Source: Lachnoclostridium sp. Marseille-P6806
GTDB lineage: Bacteria > Bacillota > Clostridia > Lachnospirales > Lachnospiraceae
Assembly: GCF_900625025.1 (NCBI RefSeq)
Contig: NZ_LR130574.1
Coordinates: 496,001 to 560,000, forward strand
Reading direction: 5' to 3'
DNA: 64,000 nucleotides
The translations under genes and the position numbers were made by a program. The notes under the pieces are model-generated. The model had not been told where the DNA came from, did not search any database, and worked only from the letters and a program-made list of their open reading frames with translations. Positions within the stretch are counted from its first letter, which is position 1. Each line of letters begins with the position of its first letter. Of the stretch, positions 36,942 through 44,830 are shown in pieces.

Positions 36942-37544
36942 ATGAAAACTCCCTTACAGTACCAGATCACAGAATTCGACTGCGGAAGAGCATCCCTGAT
37001 CAATGCTCTCCTGTTTCTCCTCGACAGAGAGGGTATCCGGCCGGAGGCGCTGCATCTGATCGAGCGGGCCACGCTGGACAATGTCGACGAAAACTGCAAA
37101 TTCGGCTACTGCGGAAGCTCCGAGGCCGGCTTCCGCTATTTTGCCAACCGCATGCACCATTACCATGAGCAGACGGCGTTTCCCGTGGACTGCCTTTTTA
37201 TCAGCGGCAGGGATGTCTCGATGCGCGAGGGGAGCCTGCTCCGCGACGCGCTCCTGCAGGGCTGTGTCGCCGTATCCTGTCTCCTGAACGAGGGCGACCT
37301 CCACTATGCCCTGTTAAACGGCATCTGCACGGATGACAGCGGCGACGCCGTCGTAAATATGTTCGATCCCTATTATGAAGCGCCGGAATGCTTTCTGGAC
37401 CGTCGGGTGCAGGTGATCGGAGACGATCCGTTCGTCAACCGAAAGGTCCGGTTCGATGTGTTTGACGACGAGGATGCGCAGAACTACAATTTTGCGGGCT
37501 ACGAGGAAAAATTCGCCCTGCTGCTTCGGCGCACGGACCGGTGA
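36942..37544 (+). CDS. C39-like cysteine peptidase family protein
   Basis: 200 residues. YQITEFDCGRASLINAL places a Cys at 14. The His in DLHYALLNG (121) and the Asp in MFDPYYEAP (142) complete the papain-like triad of C39 domains. The usual Pro-Thr after DCG is Arg-Ala here. It has no transporter or signal peptide and no bacteriocin gene nearby, so it is not an obvious bacteriocin exporter peptidase. Its role is unknown. Confidence 0.75.
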   Translation: MKTPLQYQITEFDCGRASLINALLFLLDREGIRPEALHLIERATLDNVDENCKFGYCGSSEAGFRYFANRMHHYHEQTAFPVDCLFISGRDVSMREGSLLRDALLQGCVAVSCLLNEGDLHYALLNGICTDDSGDAVVNMFDPYYEAPECFLDRRVQVIGDDPFVNRKVRFDVFDDEDAQNYNFAGYEEKFALLLRRTDR

Positions 37545-37634
37545 GGTGAAGCGCTCCGCCGCCCGGGAGAGCGGCGTCCCCTCTCGGCGCACCGCCGCGG
37601 CGCAGCCGAGTTTCCCGCGGCGCTTCCGCCGCAC

Positions 37635-37697
37635 GCAAAAGCCCTAATGCAAAAAGTTCTTAATGTAAAAAGCTCTTAACGCAAAAAAGCTCCCATA
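37635..37697 (+). repeat. 16-base AT-rich tandem repeat, four units
   Basis: Units of the type GCAAAAAGYTCTTAAT (15, 16, 16 and 16 bases, degenerate at both ends). They lie in the 196-base gap between the C39-like gene and the small ORF at 37741. They are followed by a hairpin with TGCCGG / CCGGCA arms near 37709-37736. Function unknown. Confidence 0.6.
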
Positions 37698-37740
37698 AAA
37701 GGGAGGATGCCGGATATCCTTGCGGACACCCGGCAATATT

Positions 37741-37866
37741 ATGAAAAAGTTATTAGTAAAACGAACCTCGATGTGGGCTTTGGTTCCCTTGCTGTATCTT
37801 ATGGTTATATATTACTTTTCAATCGTGTACAAAGTTTGTGTCTGTTTTGAAGAATTATTAAATTAA
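37741..37866 (+). CDS. Small putative membrane protein (41 residues)
   Basis: ATG to TAA open frame, MKKLLVKRTSMW followed by a hydrophobic helix (about residues 12-33) and a short polar tail ending FEELLN. A positive N-terminus plus a single helix suggests an inner-membrane microprotein. Base composition is far more AT-rich than the flanking genes. No good Shine-Dalgarno is visible and no family is recognised, so coding status is uncertain. It overlaps the stop of the convergent aminotransferase by four bases. Confidence 0.35.
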   Translation: MKKLLVKRTSMWALVPLLYLMVIYYFSIVYKVCVCFEELLN

Positions 37867-39098
37867 ATATGAACAGACTGTGAACGCAGCTCCGCCACGA
37901 ATTCTCCCAGTCTTCCCAGCGCCTTTTTCAGATTCTCGATGGAATAGGCGTAGGAAATCCGCAGGAACCCCTCCCCGCAGTCGCCGAACGCCGTCCCCGG
38001 CACGATCGCGACCTTTTTCTCTTTCAGCAGTCTTGTCGCAAACTCCTCGCTGCTCATGGCAAACTCCGAAACATCCGGGAAAACATAAAAGGCCCCCTCC
38101 GGCTCAAAGACCGGAATGCCCATGCCCCGGAGCTCATTCACCACGTAGCGGCGGCGCTCATTGTACGATTCCCGCATCATCTCCACATCGGCGTCGCCTT
38201 TGTCGAGCGCCTCGATGGCCGCGTACTGCGAGGTAGTCGGCGCGCACATGATCGCATACTGGTGAATCTTCGTCATCTGATGGATCAGCTCCCGCGGGCC
38301 GCAGGCATAGCCCAGTCTCCACCCCGTCATCGCATAGGCCTTTGAAAAGCCGTTCACAAGAACGGTTCTGTCCCGCATCCCCGGGAGGGCGGCAATCGAA
38401 ACATGCTTCCCCGCATAGGTCAGCTCGCCGTATATCTCATCCGACAGCACAAACAGATTACGCTTCTCAATGACCGGAACGAGCGCCTCCAGATCCTCTC
38501 TCGTCATGATCGCACCGGTCGGATTGTTCGGGAACGGCAGAACCAGAATCTTCGAGCGCTCCGTACAGGCCGCCTCCAGCTCCTCCGGCGTAAGGCGGAA
38601 CAGGTTTTCCGCTTTCAGATTAATGATCACCGGCTTCGCATCCGCCAGAATCGCGCAGGGCTCATAGGACACATAGCTTGGCTGGGGGATCAAAACCTCG
38701 TCGCCCGCATTGATCATCGCGCGGAACATCAGATCGATGGCCTCCGAGCCGCCGACGGTGATGAGAACCTCGCTCATGGGGTCGTAGGCGATTCCCTGCG
38801 TCCGACTGAGATAATTCGTTATGGACTGCCGAAGCTCCTTGAGGCCGGAATTGGAGGTATAGAACGTTCTGCCCTTTTCGAGCGAGTAAATGCCCTCGTC
38901 CCTGATATGCCACGGCGTCTCAAAATCGGGCTCGCCGACGCCGAGGGAGATGGCGTCTTTCATTTCGCTGACGATGTCAAAGAACCTGCGGATCCCCGAG
39001 GGCTTAAGCGCGACGGTTTTCTCCGACAGCGCTCCCGCCACATCCGGGCGCTCCGCCTGCTTTCCGTTTATCATATTTTCATTTTCGTCGGCTCTCAC
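37863..39098 (-). CDS. Pyridoxal phosphate-dependent aminotransferase (class I)
   Basis: 411 residues, GTG start overlapping the Lrp stop (GTGA). Motifs: SLGVGEPDFETPWHI, FPNNPTGAIMT, SDEIYGELTYAG and the PLP lysine in NGFSKAYAMTGWRLGY. Resembles aspartate or aromatic aminotransferases of the MalY/PatA-AspC group. Coupling to an Lrp-type regulator suggests control by an amino acid. Confidence 0.92.
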   Translation of the reverse strand: MRADENENMINGKQAERPDVAGALSEKTVALKPSGIRRFFDIVSEMKDAISLGVGEPDFETPWHIRDEGIYSLEKGRTFYTSNSGLKELRQSITNYLSRTQGIAYDPMSEVLITVGGSEAIDLMFRAMINAGDEVLIPQPSYVSYEPCAILADAKPVIINLKAENLFRLTPEELEAACTERSKILVLPFPNNPTGAIMTREDLEALVPVIEKRNLFVLSDEIYGELTYAGKHVSIAALPGMRDRTVLVNGFSKAYAMTGWRLGYACGPRELIHQMTKIHQYAIMCAPTTSQYAAIEALDKGDADVEMMRESYNERRRYVVNELRGMGIPVFEPEGAFYVFPDVSEFAMSSEEFATRLLKEKKVAIVPGTAFGDCGEGFLRISYAYSIENLKKALGRLGEFVAELRSQSVHI

Positions 39099-39586
39099 GG
39101 CGTGATCATCTCCCTTTTATCCTCTTCCGGTTTTGCCAGAATGGTTCCGTGATCCTTGTACTTTTTCAGGACATATGAGGTCTGTGTCCCGGTCACCGTA
39201 TCCAGCGTGGACAGCTTGGACGTGACAAAAAGCGCCACCTCCTTGAACGTCTTGCCCGCCAGCGTAACCATCAGATCACAGCCGCCGGAAATCAGATAGA
39301 CCGATTCCACCTCCGGGTACTTGTAGATGCGCTCGGCAATCTTGTCAAAACCCTGCCCGCGCTGCGGTGTGACATGCACCTCAATCATCGCCGTAACCCG
39401 GTCGACCTCCGTCCTGTCCCAGTCGATCATGGTGTGGTAGCCGCAGATGATCCCGTTCTCCTCCATTCTCTGGAGCTTGTTCAGAACGTCGATCTCCTCC
39501 GTCCCGAGCATGACCGCCAGATCTCTGGTATTGATGCGGCTGTTCTTCTCAATGACATTCAAAATCTTTTCATCTGTCGAATCCAT
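39095..39586 (-). CDS. Lrp/AsnC family transcriptional regulator
   Basis: 163 residues. N-terminal helix-turn-helix (INTRDLAVMLGTEEIDVLNKL) and a C-terminal RAM/ligand domain with VESVYLISGGCDLMVTLAG. GGGAGG precedes the ATG. It is translationally coupled to the aminotransferase and likely regulates it. Confidence 0.92.
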   Translation of the reverse strand: MDSTDEKILNVIEKNSRINTRDLAVMLGTEEIDVLNKLQRMEENGIICGYHTMIDWDRTEVDRVTAMIEVHVTPQRGQGFDKIAERIYKYPEVESVYLISGGCDLMVTLAGKTFKEVALFVTSKLSTLDTVTGTQTSYVLKKYKDHGTILAKPEEDKREMITP

Positions 39587-39633
39587 AATGCTCGCCCTCC
39601 CGGAAAACTTTGTACTATCATAGCACGGCCGTT

Positions 39634-40149
39634 TTACGCGCGCCAGTGAAGTCTGTGCAGCTCGCCCTCCCGCACAAGACCGGCAAAATCATTCTGCCGC
39701 AGCGCCTCGTACAGGACAATCGCCACGGAATTGGCCAGATTGAGCGAGCGGACGCCGCTCCCCATCGGAATACGGATGCACTGCGGCTCGTTCTCCGCAA
39801 GAATTTCCTCGGGGATCCCCGCGCTTTCCCGGCCGAACATAATAAAATCTTTCGCTCCGAACGAGGCCTCGGTATACATCCGCTTCGCCTTTGTTGTCGC
39901 AAACCAGAGCTTCGCATCCGAATGCTCCGCGCGGTGCGCCTCCATACTCTGCATAAAGCGCTCATAATTGACGTGGCGGTGGAGCTCCAGCGCCTCCCAG
40001 TAATCCATCCCGGCGCGCCGCACCGTCTTGTCATTCAGAAGAAAGCCCAGCGGCTCAATGAGGTCGAGCGCCGCGCCCGTCGCCGCACAGCTGCGGCCGA
40101 TGTTGCCGGTGTTGCTGGGAATCTCCGGCTGATACAGAACAATGTGCAT
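39634..40149 (-). CDS. trmL: tRNA (cytidine/uridine-34-2'-O)-methyltransferase TrmL
   Basis: 171 residues from ATG 40149 (GGGGGAG upstream; a GTG two codons earlier overlaps that site). SPOUT motifs QPEIPSNTGNIGRSC, IMFGRESAGIPEEIL and GSGVRSLNLANSVAIVLYE match TrmL. It methylates the wobble ribose of tRNA-Leu isoacceptors. Confidence 0.94.
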   Translation of the reverse strand: MHIVLYQPEIPSNTGNIGRSCAATGAALDLIEPLGFLLNDKTVRRAGMDYWEALELHRHVNYERFMQSMEAHRAEHSDAKLWFATTKAKRMYTEASFGAKDFIMFGRESAGIPEEILAENEPQCIRIPMGSGVRSLNLANSVAIVLYEALRQNDFAGLVREGELHRLHWRA

Positions 40150-40188
40150 CGTCACTCCCCCGCTGCGGTCCGCCGCGAACGGCGCCCG

Positions 40189-41619
40189 TCAGTCCTCAAG
40201 CTCGTCATTTTTGGCTGAGCGGGGCAGAGAGAAGATAAACTCGCTGCCGACGCCCTCCGTGCTGATGAGGTTGATGTTCTCCCCATGCGCCCGGATGATT
40301 TCGCGCACAATGGAAAGCCCCAGCCCTGTCCCGGTCTTGTCCTTGCCCCGCGAGAGGTCGGTCTTGTAAAAGCGCTCCCAGATCTGCTTCTGATCCTCCT
40401 TGGGGATGCCGATTCCGCTGTCTTTTACGGAGATAAAGATCTTGCTGTGCTTCTCCGTCGTCTCGATGCGGATCACGCTGTCATGATGACTGAACTTGAT
40501 CGCATTGTCCACGAGATTGTAAAGAACCTGCTGAATCCTCTCTTCGTCGGCATTCACATAGAGTGCCTCGCCGGTCAATACCAGCTCGATAGCGGCCCGG
40601 CGGAGACGGCAGGTCTGCTCAAAGGATTCCGCCACGCCGCGGATCATCCGGTTGATGTCAAAATCTCTGCGGTTCAGCAGCAGTCCCGAAGCGCTCAGAT
40701 TGTTGAGGGCAAGCAGTCCGTTCGTCAGCTTGGTGAGGCGGTTTGTCTCATTCAGCACGACGCCGAGATATTTTTCATGTATTTCCGGCGGAATCGTGCC
40801 GTCCAGCATCGCCTCGAGAAATCCCTTGATCGAGGTCAGCGGCGAGCGGAAATCATGGGAAATATTCGCGATGAACTTTTTCTGGTCGTCCTCCTGTCGC
40901 GCGATCTCCGCCGCCATATAGCTCAGCGAGGCGGCGAGATACCCCATCTCGTCCTCGCTGTCGAGCGAAAAACGATAGTGCATGTTTCCGGCGGCATACT
41001 GCTCCGTCGCCGTCGTGATCCTGCGCAGCGGACGGTAAATCATTTCCGTAAAGAAGATCAGGATAATCAGAGAAAGAAGAAACAGCACCACCAGCTCCAG
41101 ATAGGAGATATTCAGCAGGCTGTTCACCGATTTCACGATCCGGGAATACGGCATATGGATGCAGACATAGCCCTTGATCCGGTAGCCTCCGGTGATCGGT
41201 GCCGATACGGAGAGCTGCGGCGCGTCAAACTGGCCGAAAAAATCGCCGACCACATACTGCGCGTCACCGGCCGCTCCCGGGTCAAAGCCCTCGACATAGA
41301 GCTCCGCCGACGGGTCCACCGGCTCCGCCGAGCTCGCCACCATGCGTCCCGACGGGTTGAGAATCCAGATCTCTGCCCCGAGAAAGGTGCCGATCGACCT
41401 CAGCTGACGCTGCACGGAATCCAACGAAGTCTCGGAATTGTAGAGATCCGCCGCATAGGTATTGGCGATCAGCGTCGCCTCACGGTACATGTCATCTGCC
41501 GTCTCCCGTCTCTCGTACTCCGTGGTCATGCTCGAGACAAAGGTCGCAACCACAATGAAGCCGAACACTGCGAAAAGCAGATAGGCAAATATGAATTTCA
41601 GATACAGAGTCTTTTTCAT
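40189..41619 (-). CDS. Sensor histidine kinase
   Basis: 476 residues. Transmembrane helices at about 7-29 and 170-195 flank an extracellular sensor domain. A HAMP domain follows, then HisKA with FIANISHDFRSPLTS and the HATPase domain with DNAIKFSHHDS and GTGLGLSIV. PhoR/ResE-like architecture. The start codon overlaps the response regulator stop by one base (TGATG). The signal is unknown. Confidence 0.93.
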   Translation of the reverse strand: MKKTLYLKFIFAYLLFAVFGFIVVATFVSSMTTEYERRETADDMYREATLIANTYAADLYNSETSLDSVQRQLRSIGTFLGAEIWILNPSGRMVASSAEPVDPSAELYVEGFDPGAAGDAQYVVGDFFGQFDAPQLSVSAPITGGYRIKGYVCIHMPYSRIVKSVNSLLNISYLELVVLFLLSLIILIFFTEMIYRPLRRITTATEQYAAGNMHYRFSLDSEDEMGYLAASLSYMAAEIARQEDDQKKFIANISHDFRSPLTSIKGFLEAMLDGTIPPEIHEKYLGVVLNETNRLTKLTNGLLALNNLSASGLLLNRRDFDINRMIRGVAESFEQTCRLRRAAIELVLTGEALYVNADEERIQQVLYNLVDNAIKFSHHDSVIRIETTEKHSKIFISVKDSGIGIPKEDQKQIWERFYKTDLSRGKDKTGTGLGLSIVREIIRAHGENINLISTEGVGSEFIFSLPRSAKNDELED

Positions 41620-42323
41620 CAGCCCATCGTCTCGAATTTATAGCCGATCCCCCAGATTGTCGTAATTCTCCAGCTCGTATGGTCGTTGATCTTCTCCCGG
41701 ATCCGCTTGATATGGACATCGACCGTCCGCGTGTCCCCGATGTATTCATAGCCCCAGATCTGATCGAGAAGCTGCTCCCTCGTAAACACCCGGTTCGGCG
41801 CGGAGGCGAGGAAGTACAGAAGCTCCAGCTCTTTCGGCGGCATCTCCACCGGGCGGCCCTGATAGAGCACCGAATAGTTCGTGAGGTTGATTGTAAGCTT
41901 CGCATAGCTCACGATCTTCTCCTCCTGCTCCGGCAGGGCGGCGTTCTGCGGGCGGCTCCGCCGCAGCACCGCCTTGACCCGCGCGACCATTTCCTTGGTG
42001 TCAAAGGGCTTTTCGATGTAGTCATCCGCGCCGAGCTCCAGCCCGAGCACCTTATCGAATACCTCTCCCTTGGCCGACATCATGATGATCGGCACCTGAC
42101 TTTTTGTCCGGAGCTCGCGGCAGACCTGATAGCCGTCGACTCCGGGCAGCATCAGGTCAAGGAGAATCAGATTGGGGGCGTAGCTCACCGCCGCCTCGAG
42201 CGCCGACTCCCCGTCGCCGACGATGCGGGTGTCATAGCATTCCTTGACCAGATACAGGCTCACCAGCTCCGCGATATTGGCGTCGTCATCCACAATCAGT
42301 ATTTTCTGTTTTGCTGCCATCAT
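41619..42323 (-). CDS. Response regulator, OmpR/PhoB family
   Basis: 234 residues from ATG 42323, or one codon later. The receiver domain has KILIVDDD, the phospho-Asp in ILLDLMLPG and ADDYIEKPF. The C-terminal winged helix has VFTREQLLDQIWGYEY and TVDVHIKRIREKI. A longer frame from 42440 runs into mutS2 and the repeat and is rejected. The AGGATTACT ribosome binding region is the end of repeat copy D. Confidence 0.94.
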   Translation of the reverse strand: MMAAKQKILIVDDDANIAELVSLYLVKECYDTRIVGDGESALEAAVSYAPNLILLDLMLPGVDGYQVCRELRTKSQVPIIMMSAKGEVFDKVLGLELGADDYIEKPFDTKEMVARVKAVLRRSRPQNAALPEQEEKIVSYAKLTINLTNYSVLYQGRPVEMPPKELELLYFLASAPNRVFTREQLLDQIWGYEYIGDTRTVDVHIKRIREKINDHTSWRITTIWGIGYKFETMG

Positions 42324-42328
42324 AGTAA

Positions 42329-42362
42329 TCCTCATGCCGAAGCATTTTGGGTGTTCCGAGGC
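42329..42362 (-). repeat. Dispersed structured repeat, copy D (3'-end fragment)
   Basis: Minus strand: GGCCTCGG, AACACCCAAAA, then TGCTTCGGCATGAGGAT. It fills the whole gap between the mutS2 stop and the response regulator start. The terminal 12 bases match copies B and C except for A in place of the last G; the inner hairpin is not preserved. Confidence 0.6.
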
Positions 42363-42367
42363 CCCTG

Positions 42368-44830
42368 TCAGTCCAGCGTGACGATGGTCACGCCGGCATC
42401 GCCCTCGCCGAAGTCTCCGAGCCGGTAGGCCTTGACCCATTTCTGCCGGCGCAGATAATTCTGCACCGCGCCGCGGAGTGCTCCGGTTCCCTTTCCGTGT
42501 ACCACGCGGACGCTGCGGAGGTGGGACATTCTCGCATCGTCCAGATATTTATCGAGCTGCATGACGGCCTCGTCCGTCGTCATGCCAAGGAGATTGATCT
42601 CCGCCGAGATACCGGAGGAGCGCGACAGGTCCATCTCTCCCCGGGATGCACTCTCCGTCCTCTGTCCTCCCCCGTTCCGAAAGCCGCGCTGCCGCCTCTC
42701 CGCCCCGGAAAGCGCGTGTCCCGCAGCGTCCTCCGGGATCAGCTCAATCTCGTCTATCTGCGTCTGCGTCCGGATGATGCCGCACTGCACGAACAGTTTT
42801 CCTTTCTTGTCCGGGAGAGACGAAACCGTCCCGGAGAGTCCCATCGACAGGATCCGTACCCGGTCGCCGAGCACCAGCTCCTCCGCCCGGACGTGTCCCT
42901 TTCGTTCTTTCTCCGCCCTGTACTGCAGCTTTTCATTCCGGGAGGAAACCTTTCCCCGGAGGGACGAGCGAATTCTTTCCATCTGCGCGGTGTCCGCGTG
43001 CCGTCCGTCTCCTCCTGAGAGCGAGGCGCGCCGAAGCTCGGAGATCGCCTCGTCCGCCTCCTTTTTTGCCTCCGCGAGAATGTCCCGCGCCTGTTCATTT
43101 GCCTTTTGGAGCAGCGCCTCTCTGCGCTTTTCAAAGAGCTGCTCCCGGTTCGCAATTTCCTTTTCCCGTCTTTCAAGCTGCTTCCGGAGCTCCTCCGCCT
43201 CGTCTTTCAGCTTCTCCGCGCTGCGCCGGCTGTCCTCGAGCTCCCCGAGAAGATCCTCAAAATTGCGGGTTTCCTGGCTGAGCTGCTCCCGCGCCGTCTC
43301 GATGATGTACTTCGGAAGTCCCAGCTTGGACGAGATGGCAAAGGCATTGGACTTGCCGGCGACGCCCATGATCAGGTGATAGGTCGGCTGAAGCGTCTCG
43401 ACATCGAACTCGCAGCTCGCGTTCATGACGCCCTCGGTGCGCATGGCGTAAACCTTGAGCTCGCTGTAATGCGTGGTGGCCAGCGTTCGGATCCCGCGGA
43501 CGTGCATATAATTCAGGATCGAAATGGCGAGAGCCGCGCCCTCCGCGGGGTCCGTCCCGGCTCCCAGCTCGTCAAAGAGGCACAGACATGCCCGGTCCGC
43601 CCGGCGGAGAATATCGACAATCGAAGTCATATGCGCGCTGAACGTGGAGAGGTTCTGCTCGATGCTCTGCTCGTCGCCGATATCGGCGTACACCTCCCGG
43701 AACAGCGCAAGCTCGCTCCGGTCCCCCGCCGGTATATGGAGCCCGGCCATCCCCATGAGCTCCAGAAGCCCCACGGTCTTGAGCGTCACGGTTTTTCCCC
43801 CCGTATTCGGCCCCGTGATGACCACCATGCTGAAATCCGCGCCCAGCGCGATGTCGGTCGGCACAACCCGCTTCGGGTCGATGAGCGGGTGCCTCGCCTT
43901 GCGGAGCGCGATGCGCCCCTCCTCGTTGAATACCGGACGCGAGGCGTTCTGCGCGGCTGCAAGAGAGGCGCGGGCAAAGATGAAATCCAGCGCCGTCATG
44001 TTTTTCGCATTGTCCCGCAGCTCCATCAGGTGCTCGCCCGCCTGCGCCGACAGCTCGGCAAGGATGCGCTCGATTTCCCTCGTCTCCTCGATTTCCAGCG
44101 CGCGGATCGCGTTGTTCTGCTCGACCACCGCCGCCGGCTCGATGAAGAGCGTGGAGCCCGTCGAGGACTGATCGTGAACGATGCCCGGCACCTGACTCTT
44201 GTTCTCGGCCTTGACCGGGAGGCAGTAGCGGCCGTCCCGGGTCGTGATGATGCTGTCCTGCAGATAGACGGAAGCACTCCCGTTCACCATCCGCTGAAGC
44301 TGGCTGTGGATTTTCTCATTGGCCTGCAGAATGCCGCGGCGTATCCGTTTGAGCTCCGGGCTCGCATCGTCCGCGATATCCTCCTCAGAGAGCACCACGC
44401 GGCGAATCTCCGAGGCGAGGCGCGTCATCGGCACAAGGCAGTCAAAGAGGTCAAAGACCGTGTCCCGCACGCCCTCTCTCTGCTCCTCCTCCGTCCCGTC
44501 CGTTCCGGTCCTGCCGTAGGCGCGGACAAGGGCCACATTCTCAAGAAACGCCGCCAGATGAAGCAGCTCCGGCGCGCTTAAGGACGCTCCGATCGTGAGT
44601 GCGCGGAACGCGGAGGAAAAATCCCTGTTTCCCCCGAAATTCACCGTGCCCTTGCGGAAGATATACGAGAGCGCATCCTCCGTCTCGTCCTGCGCCCGTG
44701 AGATCTCGGAAAGCGTGCACAGCGGCACAAGCTCCCGGCAGAGCGCTCTCCCCGGCTCGGAGGTCGCGCACTGCATGAGCTGGTCGATGATTCGGTTGTA
44801 TTCGGTGATGCGCAGTACCTTTTCGTTCAT
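42368..44830 (-). CDS. mutS2: Endonuclease MutS2 / ribosome rescue ATPase
   Basis: 820 residues. The MutS core ATPase has Walker A GPNTGGKTVTLKT and Walker B-region CLCLFDELGAGTDP. A coiled-coil is at about 510-610. A C-terminal Smr domain with VVHGKGTGALRGAV is present. Family roles include suppression of recombination and splitting of collided ribosomes. Its ATG overlaps the stop of the HtrA-like gene (ATGA). Confidence 0.95.
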   Translation of the reverse strand: MNEKVLRITEYNRIIDQLMQCATSEPGRALCRELVPLCTLSEISRAQDETEDALSYIFRKGTVNFGGNRDFSSAFRALTIGASLSAPELLHLAAFLENVALVRAYGRTGTDGTEEEQREGVRDTVFDLFDCLVPMTRLASEIRRVVLSEEDIADDASPELKRIRRGILQANEKIHSQLQRMVNGSASVYLQDSIITTRDGRYCLPVKAENKSQVPGIVHDQSSTGSTLFIEPAAVVEQNNAIRALEIEETREIERILAELSAQAGEHLMELRDNAKNMTALDFIFARASLAAAQNASRPVFNEEGRIALRKARHPLIDPKRVVPTDIALGADFSMVVITGPNTGGKTVTLKTVGLLELMGMAGLHIPAGDRSELALFREVYADIGDEQSIEQNLSTFSAHMTSIVDILRRADRACLCLFDELGAGTDPAEGAALAISILNYMHVRGIRTLATTHYSELKVYAMRTEGVMNASCEFDVETLQPTYHLIMGVAGKSNAFAISSKLGLPKYIIETAREQLSQETRNFEDLLGELEDSRRSAEKLKDEAEELRKQLERREKEIANREQLFEKRREALLQKANEQARDILAEAKKEADEAISELRRASLSGGDGRHADTAQMERIRSSLRGKVSSRNEKLQYRAEKERKGHVRAEELVLGDRVRILSMGLSGTVSSLPDKKGKLFVQCGIIRTQTQIDEIELIPEDAAGHALSGAERRQRGFRNGGGQRTESASRGEMDLSRSSGISAEINLLGMTTDEAVMQLDKYLDDARMSHLRSVRVVHGKGTGALRGAVQNYLRRQKWVKAYRLGDFGEGDAGVTIVTLD

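Noticed and set aside
37635-37697. Tandem repeat considered as a CRISPR remnant
   Set aside because: Units are 16 bases with no spacers and there are no cas genes. The same applies to the arrays at 795-872, 46286-46362 and 53469-53507.
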